From assembly GCA_947471745.1 (NCBI GenBank), contig CANJKZ010000922.1:3905001-3969000 (forward strand): 64,000 nt of DNA. Reading direction: 5' to 3'. Every line of letters begins with the position of its first letter. The stretch's first letter is position 1. The translations under genes were made by a program, and so were the position numbers. Under the pieces are notes generated by a model. It had not been told where the DNA came from and made no database searches. It saw nothing but the letters and a program-made list of their open reading frames with translations. Source of the DNA: Closterium sp. Naga37s-1 (taxonomy: Eukaryota > Streptophyta > Zygnematophyceae > Desmidiales > Closteriaceae). Positions 33,651 through 44,742 of this stretch are shown piece after piece.

Positions 33651-34246
33651 GGATGTTTTTGTCAGCTGTGAAATTTGTTGAATGTGAAGGGAGGAGAGGA
33701 AGTGTATCGGGGGATGAACATAATGTATGTACTGTTCATAGCGAGCCAAGGGAGTATGGAGGATGGAAGGCGAAAGGTCAAGCGACGGTTTCAGGAGTCG
33801 AGAAGCACCAAGGGCGATTTACGTCTGCTGAAGTAAAGGGTGAGGGAGTTGCATGGAGAGCAAACGGGCAGCACTTATGGCAGAGGGAGAGAATTACAGC
33901 GCTTGGCAGCGGCAAAGGAAGAGAAGGTTCTTCACCAGTACTTGGATAGATGTTCGTATGCATGCGTTTTTCTTTCCATGTGTATACAGGATTGCTCAAA
34001 GGAGCCAGCTGAAACAGTGCAGTATAGCTGGAGGCAAAGAAGCCGGAGGCAGGGAAAATTGGCCAGAAGTAGTTTGGGGGCAAGCCTGTAAATAGGTAGT
34101 GATGGTTACTAGCGTACAGACTAAAGTGTGACCGCACGGGAGCAGGTGGAGGCAGAGCTGGTAGAATAGGTGGATTCTTGTTGAGCAAACCTCATTACTA
34201 GTATGTTTCCTTAGTTGATACAATAATTCTTGTTGTGAATCTAGCA
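33651..34246 (+). repeat. Possible LTR of the gypsy remnant
   Basis: It begins TG right after the purine tract GGAGGTGGGGA and ends ...CTAGCA before AGTGGTGTCCTGAAGG, which could be a primer site of another tRNA type. No second copy exists in the window, so the boundaries are tentative. Confidence 0.35.
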
Positions 34247-34346
34247 AGTGGTGTCCTGAAGGAGATATGGCAAGCCACGGCAAAGCTTAGAGTAGGAGAG
34301 ATGGATTATGTGACAGAGCGTTGAGCTCATCAAGTACATCCGTTAG

Positions 34347-34503
34347 CCAATAGTCAAGAAAGAAAGCAACAAGGGGTGAAATCAAGAGTAGTGAGGTCAA
34401 GTCTGGGAGAAAGGTGCAACTGAGAGGACAACACAGGTGGAGATGGAGGCTACAAAAGAAGAGTAAGCTGAGAGGTAGAAATGACAGAGGTAGGTGGGGG
34501 AAT
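34347..34503 (+). repeat. Direct repeat (copy 2), about 150 bp
   Basis: Second copy of 33500-33650, lying about 850 bp downstream. Its presence after the possible LTR suggests a second truncated element or a segmental copy of the pol-end/purine-tract region. Confidence 0.75.
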
Positions 34504-34511
34504 TTTTCGAC

Positions 34512-35140
34512 ATCAACCATACGGGTATGTTTCGCACTTCCTCTTAGTACCAACCATACGAATCAGTTTTGCACTTACTCTTAATTTCAACCATATGGGT
34601 AAGTAACCCATTTACTCTTTGTAGTAACCATATGGATACGGAACACAGCTACTCTTAGTTACAACCATACATGTATATTACGGACTTGCTCTTAGTACCA
34701 ACCATAGGCATAAACAATGCACTTATTCTTAGTACCAACCCCATGGGTAAGTTACGCACGTACTCTGAGTACCAACCATATGGGTAAGTTACGCACTTAC
34801 ACTTAATACCAACCATATGGGTAGGTAACGCACTTACTCTGAGTACCAACCATACGGGTAAGTCTCGCACTTACACTTAGTACCAACCATATGGGCAAGT
34901 AACGCACTTAATCTTAGTACCAACAATGTGGGTAAGTTGCACACTTACTCTTAGTACCAATCATACGGGTGTGGATTGTACTTACTCTTAGTACCAACCA
35001 TGTGGGTAATTAACCCATTTACTCTTAGTGGCAACCATACGGGTAAGTTTCGCACTAACTCTTAGTACAAAACCATATTGGGTAAGTAACGCACTCACTC
35101 TTAGTACCGGCCATACGTATATGTTACACACATACTCTTT
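34512..35140. repeat. Minisatellite, 37-bp unit, 17 copies
   Basis: The unit consensus is roughly CAACCATATGGGTAAGT followed by TACGCACTTACTCTTAGTAC. Seventeen units can be laid out with 37-bp spacing. Units in the middle (about 34730-34920) are most alike, and edge units are degenerate. The ORF 34655-34870 on the minus strand is the repeat read through and is not a gene. Confidence 0.92.
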
Positions 35141-35370
35141 AAGGAAAATATGCAAACGGTAACATTTATGATGCTCTATAACGCGTATGGTAACCATTAC
35201 CTTGGTTTTCCAAGTGTGTGGTAACTTACACTGGGAAGCAAAAGCGCGAATGGTAACTAGAAAAAACCGTCGCTCGAAATGCCCTTGTTTGAGGATTTTT
35301 GCGCTCGCGGGAACATATTTTGACGAATCCTGGCGCATCACGTTCTGCCTTCCACGCACATTTTCCGACA

Positions 35371-36141
35371 AATCACATTCACATTGCACCACATCATTCC
35401 GTCTGTTCGTACGAGTATGCGTGTACGAATGCATTTGGGTGCGAATGGAATGTTCGTGTGTTTGTTTGCTTTCGTAATTTTCGCTTTATGCATTTGCAGG
35501 TACTCACGCAATGTGCGCTTTGGCACAACATTGTACACGCTATGAACAGTGCAAGCAGAAAGGAGGAGCTCGCAAAGGAACCCAAGATGGAAGCTTTGCG
35601 GTTCGGTTGAATTGATTGCGCAGATTCAGTTCTATCCAACTTGAAATTGTACTGCTTTGTTTGGTTCACTATAGTGTAGCAGGGCAGGCACTATAGGGGT
35701 AAAATTTAGGTGAAGGTTGGATGTTGTTTGTCTGTATCTGCATGCTATAGGGCCAGGGGAAACCAGCGGAACCAGCATTTGGCTGGTTGGGCAAAGACAA
35801 AACAGGTTCTGTTAGGACCTGAATCTGGTTGCTGTTTTCCCAGGTTGAAAAAAACAGAACCAGAGGTTGTTTACCAACCTACCACCTACTGTTTTGTCAA
35901 GCCGGGTTGGTTCTGTTGCTTAGAATTCTTTGGGATCATCCTTGGTTGTTCTCAAGTTGATTCCCAAGGTCCTTGCTAGCTATAACTATCTATTCTTTCT
36001 CTGTTTGTACCTGGATATACGCAAATTGACTCAAGCAAATTCCTTTCTTGCTGGAATTTCGTTTCTACGTGGTGCGACGGCGAAATGCTACCGAGTCAAC
36101 GCTAGTACGCTAGCACTACGACACTAGGCTAACGCTGTCCG
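35371..36141 (+). repeat. Family-A LTR fragment, plus strand
   Basis: It matches the LTR from about base 12 (AAATTCACATTGCACGACATC) to the GCTAACGCTGTCC block and stops at 36141, where a different LTR begins. The last ~310 bases and any internal region are absent. Confidence 0.88.
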
Positions 36142-36271
36142 TGTCAGAATGTTATACATCTTACTTTGTGTAGGCTATAGTGGGGAAGCCCATAAGGGGT
36201 ACAACCCAATTAGGGTAAGTACTTGTACCCAATCTTTCATAGTTCATTCATTCTTGTTCATTCTTCTGACA
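36142..36271 (+). repeat. 130-bp LTR of a plus-strand copia (family Z-like, element S)
   Basis: It runs TGTCAGAATG...CATTCTTCTGACA with a perfect 8-bp terminal inverted repeat TGTCAGAA/TTCTGACA. It is followed at once by a primer site, and then by GC-rich leader up to about 36470 like that of Z1. The element is broken there by minus-strand Z1 pol sequence. Confidence 0.75.
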
Positions 36272-36283
36272 TGGTTTCAGAGC
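36272..36283 (+). other. Primer-binding site of element S
   Basis: TGGTTTCAGAGC differs by one base from the initiator tRNA-Met type site and directly abuts the LTR end. Confidence 0.75.
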
Positions 36284-36470
36284 AAGTACTTCGCAAGGAC
36301 CATTTTTTAGGGCCCACCACAGCGCTGCCCCACGAACTGCCCTGCCCTAAGGGCCCGTCGCGTCGCCCCTAGCCGCTTGTTGCGCCGCCGATAGCAGCCC
36401 GTGAGCCGCCCCTGCAGCCCAGCGTGCTGCCCTTGTTGCCCCCGTGCCGCCCCTGCAGCCCCGCTCAGGG

Positions 36471-39400
36471 GCAAGCAGCATGGCCACAAGATGAGGTACT
36501 GCAGCTGCAAGATACTCAAAGTCCTCCCACCTGTCCTCAAGGACGTCCGTGCCAAGAGCACACTCACCCCCGACGGACGGAGGACTGGCAGACTCAGACT
36601 TAGCAACAAGAGCAGTGGCGTAGTCAACCAGCTCAGCAACGAAGGCAGACGCAGCAGTGGACTCAAAAGAAGGGTCAGTGACAACAGTGGCAAGGAGACG
36701 AGAGACAATGGGACTGGTAGCACTTGCAAAATCAGACTCTGGGTCACGGATTGCAGAAAGAGAGGACGCTGGAGGAGGCGGCTGAGGAACACGCAGTGGA
36801 ACAGTGGAAGGACGAAGTGCCATAGCGTGGGTGCCGGGGTCAGGAGGAGGACGTGGACGAGGAACCCGACGACTAGTGCGAACAGCGCGAACAGGCGAGG
36901 CAGGACGAGAATCCGGCTCATGACACTCTGTAAAAGAGTCTGTCCGCTCAGCGTAAGGAGAAGGAGCAGGCAGTGGGGAGCCTGGCTTGAACTGTGGCTG
37001 CGACGGGGGAGGCGGTTGACTAAGTAAGCTAGGAGGAAGACCAGTAGAAGACGAGAGACTAAGAACCTGGCGAAGCAGGGGAACAAAAAACGGTTGTGGC
37101 CGCACAGTGCCTACAGTACCAGTACCGCCAGATACAGCACCCTCTGCTACAGCACCTCCAGCTTTAGGGTCAACAGCTCTAGTGTCTCCAGCTCCAGCTC
37201 CTCCCGCTCTAGCGCCACCAGTGCAGTGCCTCCAGCTCCAGCGCCAATATCTCCAGTGTCTCTAGCTCCAGCTCCTCCAGCTCCAGCGCCACCAGCGCCA
37301 GTGCCTCCTGCTCCAGCAGCTCCAGCCCCAGCACTTCCAGGCTCCGCAGGGTCTCCAGCTCCAGCTCCTCCAGCGCCAGCGCCCCCAACACTACCAGTCC
37401 CGGCAGCTCCAGTAACCCTGGTACGAGCATTTCCAGGACCAGCAGATGCAGCACCTCCGGTACCACCAGCTCCAGCAGTAACTCCAGCACCTCCAAGACG
37501 AGTAGCTTCAACACCTCCAGCTCCAGTGTCTTCAGCAGCAGAGTCTTCAGCTCCGGCAGCTCTACTCTGAAGGCGTGTGCGCTGAGAAAACCACTCCCGC
37601 AGCTGCTGCGGGGAGAAAGGCTCCGGCCGAGGAGACAGTCGTGGCGAAGCACCCGCAGGACCTCCAGAAGAAGCATTACCCCGAGGCTCAGCACCCCCAG
37701 ACTCCACACCCTCAGACTCAGCACCCCCTTGGTCCACACCCATAGGCTCAGCACCCCCCGACCTTCCACCCTCAAACTCAGCACCCCCAGGCTCTGCACC
37801 CCCAGACGCACCACCCCCAGACACAGCACCTCGAGCAGCACCTGAGTCGACAGCTACCTCAACAGGCACAGTACTTGGGAGAGGGTCTACCTGGTACACA
37901 CCCGAGGCAGCAGGACCCTAGCGGGGGGAGGGGGTCTACCGGAGGGGGACTTGGAGCAAGAGCGGCGCGGGTGGGGGAGGGGCAGAGCGGTAGGGGAAGA
38001 GACAATAAAAAGGAACCGACTCTTCAATTGTGACATCCTGAGAGGGGAAGACACGGCGCGAGGTGTTGTGGTAAAACTGCCAGCCAAGCGCGTTAGGGGG
38101 AAAGCCAAGGAAGACGCAGGGAATAGCGCGGGCGGAGAGCTTGTCCGCGGACGTATCTCGAACAAAGGCACGAGAGCCCCAGACCTGGAACACCGACGCA
38201 TCGCCAACCTCCCCCATTCAGAGCAGTGTTGGCAAGGACTCTGGCAAGGAGACACGAGGCTAGAGGTTGAATTGATGCACAGCATACCGGACAGCAAACG
38301 GCCACAGAAAATGGGGAGCAGCCGCATGGATCATGGAGGTACGAGTGACCTCCATGACTAAGCCAATGCGGCGCTCAGCAATCCCATTTTTCTGAGGGGA
38401 GGCCGGAAGCGTGAACGACTGGAGAATGCCCTCCCCACGACAAAATTCCCGCAAGAGGTTGGAGGAGAACTCACCACCTCTGTCACAGTGCAGACGCAGG
38501 ACAAGAAGGTCCTGGCGGAACCGCTCGCGGAGCTGGAGACGGACTGCGCGGATCCAAGGGATCAAGACTTCAACGACCTCATCTTTGCTGCGCAAGGGGA
38601 AGACTGTGGTGTAACGCGTGTAATCGTTCACAACCAGCAGAAAGTAGCGCTCGCGGCCCTGTCCACTGACGCGGGCTGGGCCCCACACGTCCATGTGGAG
38701 AGTCTGCAAGGGAGCAGTCGTCAGGGGAAACGAGGAGGAGTGAGGAGCGGCGCACTGCCGCCCCTCGACGCAAGGAAGGCAGGGCGGGGCAGGCGAGGGC
38801 GGGAGGGGAGGCAGAGACCTGGGAAGACCAGAGACAAGGAGGCGGGAGTGCATGCCACGAAGGCGTGGCAGGGAGGGGTGACCCAAGCGGTGGTGCCACA
38901 AAAGAGTCTGGTGCGACAGGAGGCGATGCGAGCAAGGGGGTGCTACCGGACCTGACGCGGACACCTCGCTGGACGCAGCTACCTGAGAAGGCTCGGTAGC
39001 CAGTGTGTATAGGCTCGACCCAGGCCGACGAGTGAACGTGGCCAGGTGACGGCCCGTCGGTGTACACGTGCAGATCGACACACACCGACCCCTAGGAGTG
39101 GAGGTAGTGACCATCGCATCCTGGAGGGCAGCGGTACTCACCAAGTTTGTAGAGAACGAGGGGAGGTGAAGACCTGAGAGTGAGCCAGACGGAACTGCTG
39201 GACACGGGAGAATAGCGGAGGAACGGGCAAGGACTGGGCCCCCGGAGGGGTCAGCCAGTCTAACTGGTACAGGTGCAGAGAAAGGAGTGAGGGTGGTGCT
39301 GTCGCGAAAGAAACAACTTGAAGCACCTGAGTCAAGTGTAAAGGTGTGCAAGGCCTCAGCAGGCGCACTACCAAGGAGAGCAGACTCACTAGCACCTAGA

Positions 39401-40812
39401 GCAGTAGCCTCTATACCTGGGTCAGGCGACACACACAGGTAACAGTCACCGTCAGCACTAACAGACAAGCAATACATAGCAGGAAGGATAGCATCATAGT
39501 CAAGGTCAAAGATAGCAACACCAGACCTAAGCAGCTCTGCCCAGCGTGGGCGCTCGGCCTCGTCACCAAACTTTGCGCGCCAGGCGTCGTCTAGGCGGGA
39601 GAAGCAGCAATGCTGAGTGTGAGGCTTCCCGCATGTCTGACCAGCACGGTCACCCGTGCGAATGACATACGGGTAGCTACCACTACCCCCAGACACCCCA
39701 CACTGAGAAAACCACTCACGAAGCTGCTGGGGCAACGGGGTCTCGCTCTGACGCTGCTGCTGCTGCCTCTGGCCACCTCCAGAACCTCCCCTCAGAACAG
39801 CTCCAGCCCTACCGCCACCACTCCCACTGCCGCCGCTATCGCCACCCCCACCGCTGCCACCACCGCCGCCACCAAAGCCCCCACTCCCGCCACCACTCCC
39901 ACCACCGCCACCACCTCCACTGCTGCCCCCACTACCACCCTCGCTGCCACCGCCACCACCCCTGCCACCCTTGCCCTTTCTGGTGCGGCGCTTCGCACTA
40001 GCAAAAGCAGCCCCGACATCCTCAGCACCAAGGACATCAACAGCAGCAGAAGAGGCGTAGGAGGGGGCAAGGGGGGAGGGGGAACACCCCTCAAAGAAGG
40101 GCGTGGGAGGAGTGCCACGAGCGGCACCTACAGAGACTACACTAGTCTCAGCTGCAAGGAGGTTCTGCTCGAGTAGGTCAACAGTGAGGGCTGTGGGGTC
40201 AAGTGCGAGAAAGTGGTCCCTGACAGCGCGAAGAGAGTCAGGGAGGTGGGTTACTCTGAAGTAGAGAGTGATGTACATCGGGGGTGGGTTCCTGTCGAGG
40301 AACTCTGCTGGGAGGGCAGCGCGATAGCGAGCGTCGCTAGTGCGAAGGTGGGTAACGAAGTCCTCTACTGTGGCAAAGGCCGACAGCTCGGGAAACAGGT
40401 AGGGCAGTAGAAGACAGCCTAGAGCAGCAGTGGCAGGCGAGGAGTAACGAGCGACTACAGCGTCGTACAGTGCCTGTGCAGTCCTGTGCTTTCCGAAGTG
40501 AGTGCATTTGGCTAATGGCAGATGGTTGCGAATGGCTAAGCGAGCAGCAGCGTCGCGAGTAAGCCACTGTGAGCGAGTCGCACTGTCAGCTGTGGCGGGA
40601 GGAACGGGAGAGGCTCCAGACGTGTGGTCAAACAACGAAACGCTGTCTCTAGAGTCGCTCAGTAGATAGAGCTGTAAATCGTCCAGCCACATTGAACTGG
40701 ATCGGACGGCCCTCATGATCGAACGCGGGTACGCGGAGAGAAGCGTAGCACGCAGGGAAGGCAGGAGCCGGACAGCGCAAGGAACAGGGCAGGCAGCAGC
40801 AAGGAGCTGCAA
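36471..40812 (-). pseudogene. Copia Z1 gag-protease-integrase, broken and lacking RT
   Basis: The main open frame 40812-38260 (850 residues) has gag (LDDLQLYLLSDSRDS start), a Gly/Ser-rich stretch of ~100 residues, an unusual Cys/His segment (TCGKPHTQHCCF), protease (FTLDSGASSCFF), the pre-integrase motif (HHRLGHPS...CLPCVEG) and the integrase core (HMDVWGP; HCDRGGEFSS; PQKNGIAERR). A TAG at 38260-38262 (Trp expected), a TGA near 38220 and a stop near 37936 follow in the same frame. The frame then continues through a long Ala/Gly-rich linker (37899-37147), where an indel shifts it. The last part (37105 to ~36470) is the pre-RT linker (ALGTDVLEDR). Integrase Asp and Glu positions are present, but an element without RT cannot move by itself. 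Confidence 0.9.
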
Positions 40813-41961
40813 GCGGGCTGCAAGGGGCAGCGCGCAGGCTGCAAGAGGGGCGGCTCGCGGGTCTAGGGGCGGCTGGCGGGCCTAGGGGCGGCGGGCGGGC
40901 CGCAAGGGGCGGCGCACGGGGCTGCAGGGGCGGCGAGAGGGCCGAAAGGGGCGGTGTGCGGGGCTGCAGAGGCGGCTCGCGGGCTGCAGGGGCGAAGGGC
41001 GGGCCGCAAGGAGCGGTGCGTGGGGCTGCAGAGGCGGCGAGCAGGGCAGCAGGGGTGGCGCGCGGGGCCTAGGGGTGACGGGCGGGCCGCAAGGGGCAGC
41101 GCGAGGGGCAGCAGGGGCTGCGGGCGGGCCGCAAGAGGCGGCGCCCAGGGCTGCAGGGGTGGCGAGAGGGCCGCAAGGGGCGGCGCTTGGGGCTGCAGAG
41201 GCGGCTCGCGGGCTGCAGGGGTGAAGGGCGGGCCGCAAGGGGCGGTGCGCGTGCCTGAATGGGCGGGGAGCAGGGCAGCAGGGGCGGCGAGCGGGGCCTA
41301 GGGGCGACGAGCGGGCCGCAAGGGGCGGCGTGCGAGGCAGCAGAGGCGACGGGCGAGCCTCAAGGGGCGGGGAGCCGAGCTGCAGGGGTTGCGAGGAGGG
41401 CAGGAGGGGCAGCGCGCGGGGCCTAGGGGCGATGGGCGGGCCGCAAGGGGCGGCGCGCCGGGCAGCAGGGGCGACGGGCGGGGAAGCCACGAGAGGCGAC
41501 ACGGAGGCGATGGAAAGGGGGGACGGGGAGGCGACGGGAGGCGACGCGGAGGCAACGGAAGGGGGGGGACGGGGAGGCGACGAGAGGCGACGCGGAGGCG
41601 ACGGAGAGGGGGGGACGGGGCGACGCGGAGGCGACGGGAAGGGGGGAACGGGGAAGCGACGAGAGGCGACGGAAAGGGGGGGACGGGGAGGCGACGGGAG
41701 GCGACGCGGAGACAACGGGAAGGCGACGGGGAGGCGACGGAAAGGGGACGGGGAGCCGACGGGGAAGCGACGGGGAGGCGACGGAAAGGGGATGGGGAGG
41801 CGACGGGGAGGGGACAGGGCCGCGATGGGGAGGGGACGGGGGCACGAGCTATACGGGCGCTACGGGTACGAGGCGCTTCAGGTTACGGGGCACTTCGGGC
41901 TACGGGGCGCTTCGGGCTACGGGGCGCTTCGGGTTACGGGGCGGTGGGCCCAACGGATCGA
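40813..41961. repeat. GC-rich low-complexity leader of Z1
   Basis: 40813-41460 is built of variants of GGGCCGCAAGGGGCGGCG and GGGGCTGCAGGGGCGGCGAG. 41460-41860 is built of GGCGACGGGGAGGCGACGG-like units. 41860-41950 repeats GGGGCGCTTCGGGCTAC. Long ORFs occur in several frames on both strands solely because of composition. Confidence 0.8.
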
Positions 41962-41976
41962 CCTAGCTCTATACCA
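41962..41976 (-). other. Primer-binding site of Z1 (variant)
   Basis: Plus-strand CCTAGCTCTATACCA reads TGGTATAGAGCTAGG. It is close to the iMet site but lacks the C of TATCAGAGC. The same variant precedes the Z2 LTR at 52994-53008, so it is a family trait rather than decay. Confidence 0.78.
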
Positions 41977-42111
41977 TGTTACAAAGGTCACTATCAAATT
42001 ATTGAGAAACAAGCAGTACAAGGATGGATATGGGAAACCCTAACTGAACCTAGGGCAAAGTGTAACATACTTAGACTAACACACATAAACCATAACAAAT
42101 ATAGTTTGACA
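41977..42111 (-). repeat. Z1 5' LTR, 135 bp
   Basis: Plus-strand TGTTACAAAGG...AGTTTGACA. It shares the layout and short matches (ACCCTA, TTAGACTAACA) with the 133-bp Z2 LTR at 53009-53141. Confidence 0.75.
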
Positions 42112-42284
42112 GTTGGAGCTGGAGGTGTTGCCACTAGAGGAGCTGGCACTAGAGGTGCTAGTTATGGGGGTGCTAGAGCTGGGGTTGCTGGCACTGGAGG
42201 TGCTAGTCTTGGGGGTAATGGAGTTGGAGGTGCTGGCAAAGGTGGTGCTAGTTCTGGGGGTGCTGGAGCTGCGGAGATAACTAA
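42112..42284 (+). pseudogene. Fragment of a Gly/Ala-rich copia linker
   Basis: The plus-strand frame reads runs such as GAGGVATRGAGTRGAS and GGAGKGGASSGGAGA. This is the composition of the linker between integrase and RT in family Z (compare minus strand 37150-37600). It has no ends of its own and is wedged between the Z1 LTR and the decayed end of the W/X LTR. Confidence 0.5.
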
Positions 42285-42853
42285 AACAACAGGAGCTAGA
42301 CTATGGGCTAGGCGCGGGTGTGAGGGTGATCTCTGCGTTCTTTAGTCGTTTGTTTCTGCTCTCTCTACTTGCATATGCAAGGGGGTTTTTTGCAAGAGTT
42401 TCACTAGCAAAAATTGACAACAATGGTAACAATGAAGTTTGGCAAGAAAGGCGACATCAGATGCTAGCAAGCATGTAGGTCGATTGCCAGCGCAGCACGA
42501 TCGACCGCGTTCCAGCACGACATGGTCGACCACACTCCAGCAGTAAAGAGTCACAGCCTGCCAACGTTGCAAGTCGACAGCGTGCCAATGCTGCAACAAG
42601 GCGGCTGCACATTGTTACATCTGCAGGACAGCAGCGCACCTGCTTGGCAGGTGCTCGCAGCTGATTGGCGTGCTGTGCTTTGTCACCTGCACAACGCAGA
42701 CACCAGACCGTCCTCGTGCTGACAATTGCACCTGATCAGCCAAGTCGACATCAGGATACCACTGCTGCAAGTCGGCTGCACTTCCCGCACACCCGCCCAC
42801 AAGGTCGGCTCCGCCCAAGCGAGGACGGGGCCAACACACAACTCCTGTTGACA
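42285..42853 (-). repeat. 3' LTR of W/X (truncated)
   Basis: The minus strand starts TGTCAACAGGAG at 42853 after a purine-rich GTAGAGGAG. It aligns with the Y LTR (TGTTAACGGGAG...; CTAGTGGAAACTCTTGCC; CCCATAGTCTAGCTC). It is much diverged and truncated near 42285. Confidence 0.75.
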
Positions 42854-42984
42854 CTCCTCTACCACATTCACGCTTGGGCCCTCAGCCCACACGGCAGCAC
42901 TACTCAAAGAATGGCTCGTCCGCGTGCACGCAACACACAGCACGCCGGTCACCGCACCAGCCATGCAAGAGGGCATGGCACTTA

Positions 42985-44737
42985 CTACTGCACGTCGTCG
43001 TCGCTGTCGCCCACGTCGGCCAGGCGCACTTGGCCGATTGCGACGGAGCACCGGTTGAAAGCTGGATAGTGCAGCACCTTTGTCAGGAAGTTGGCTGGCT
43101 GCTCGGTGGTCGAGATGTACTTCAGTGTGAACTTCCCGTGCTTCACCATGTGCTGCAGCCAGGAATTACGCTGCTCCATGTGCTTGAGGTTGCCCTGCAG
43201 CCCCAAGCCCTCGGCAACCGTGATGGCCGACTTGTTGTCCACCCGAAGGACGGTCGGTGTCCTGACGTCCAGCTGCTGGAACTCTACAAGAAGGAAGCGC
43301 AGGCGGCGTCCCTCCTTGCTGGCTTCTGTTGCTGTCACGTACTCCGACTCGGTCAACGACAGCATCGCGCACTTGATGCGCTGGCTTGACCAGGAGACCG
43401 CGGCCCCTCCGTAGACGAATACATAGCCACCCGTGCTCGTCCGGTTCTGCTTATCTCCAGCGTTGTCGGCGTCCACGTAGCTGACCAACTTCAGCGACTC
43501 TGGCCCAACGCCGAACCCCAGGGCAGTGTCACGAGTGCTGGCGAGGTAGGTGAGGCAGCGGTCGACCTCACGCCAGTGCTGGTCCCTCCTCACCATGAGG
43601 CTGCTCCCCAGCTTGCTGCGGGCGAGGGCGATGTCCGGCCTCGTCGTCGTCGCCGCGAATTGCGTAGAGCCGACCTTCTACCTGTACTCCTCCTCCTGGC
43701 GAACCTCTGCCTCCTCGTCGTCGAAAGTCACCTTAGCGTTGGCGTCGACAGACACCGGCGTCTTCGGGGTGCGCCTGGTCTGATCCTTGTCAATGAAATG
43801 TCTTCGCAGCTTGTCGGCGTGGCCCTGCTGGTGCAGCCACAACTTCCTCGCTGGCCTGTCACGCACGATCTCCAGCCCGAGGTACTTCTCCACCGTCAAG
43901 ATCTCGCGAAGTTCAAGGTGGCCTCCAGCAACTTCTTCAGCTCCTTCAGCATCGCGGTGCTGATGCTGGCGGCGAGCAAGTCGTCGACGTAGACCAGCAC
44001 CTAGCAGGCCACACCATCCCCGCCGACATTCAAGTATAGAGCCTCATCGACCTAGCTCTTCTTCCACCCGACGCCTACCAGCACGTCGTTGAGCGCCTTG
44101 TACTACAGCGGCGGCAGCTGCTTCAGCCCGTTCCAGCTTTTCAGCAGCTTGCACCCGTCGTTGTAGTAGTCCGGCTGGTACATGTACAGCACCCTATCCA
44201 GATTACTCTGCAAGAAGGTGTTCTTCATGCCAAGCTGCATCAGGTTGAGGTCGAGGTGCTGTGACGATGCTGAGGAAGATCCTCAGCGTGACATAGCTGC
44301 TCACCAGTGCGTACGTCTCATCGTAGTCGGCGCCATACACCTGCGTGAAGCCCTTCACGACCAGCCTCGCCATCTCGCGCTCAACGGTGTCGTCGATGCG
44401 GTACTTCGTTATCAACACCCACCGGTTCTTCATGATGTTCACCCCAGGTAGGCGTTCGACCAGCTCCCAGGCTCCCATGCCAATGAGGCTGCGGATTTCC
44501 TTGTCCATGGCAGTCTTTAGCGCCTTACCCTTCCAGCTCGCCAACGCCTCCTTCACCGTCATCGTGGAGACGTCCCAATGGTGCTTGGGGTCGGCGTACA
44601 TGTCGGGGTCGAGCTCTGGCAGGTCGACGTCATCCTCGGCGTCGTCGTACAGCTGGTCATCATCGACCTCGTCGTACACCTTGGTATAGGCAGCCGGCGG
44701 CAGGCACGCATGGTAGGACAAAAATTCAGATGGCCTC
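42985..44737 (-). pseudogene. W/X reverse transcriptase and RNase H, broken
   Basis: The RT N-part (44730-44203) has a linker end (FLSYHACLPPA), an acidic stretch, then WELVERLPGVNIMKNRWVL and ARLVVKGFTQVYGADYDET. The RT middle (44200-43900) is shifted and holds remnants of the YVDD region. The RT end is 43899-43678 (YLGLEIVRDRP). RNase H is 43596-42985 (VSYVDADNAGDKQNRTSTGGYVFV, LSLTESEYVTATEA, RVDNKSAITVAEG). Several stops and shifts are present. The homologous part of Y at 53142-53870 confirms the family. Confidence 0.88.
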
Positions 44738-44742
44738 GGCCT

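Larger units (their letters stand above)
36471..42111 (-). mobile_element. Copia element Z1, minus strand, 3' truncated
   Basis: On the minus strand the order is short LTR (42111-41977), primer site, a long GC-rich repetitive leader, gag, protease, integrase and linker. RT, RNase H and the 3' LTR are missing. The element ends at about 36470 against the leader of plus-strand element S, so two 5' ends of this family face each other. Confidence 0.85.

Noticed and set aside
34655..34870. 71-residue minus-strand ORF
   Set aside because: Pure translation of the 37-bp minisatellite.
39610..40176. 188-residue plus-strand Thr/Ala-rich ORF
   Set aside because: Antisense of the Gly-rich tract of Z1 gag. 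Composition only.
36142..42111. Autointegration product (one element with inverted LTRs)
   Set aside because: The two terminal LTRs differ strongly in sequence and length (130 versus 135 bp), so they do not come from one cDNA.
40882..42345. Long ORFs on both strands (277 residues minus, 237 and 318 residues plus)
   Set aside because: They lie in GC-rich tandem repeats where stop codons are rare in every frame. They overlap on opposite strands, cross the Z1 LTR and have no domain.
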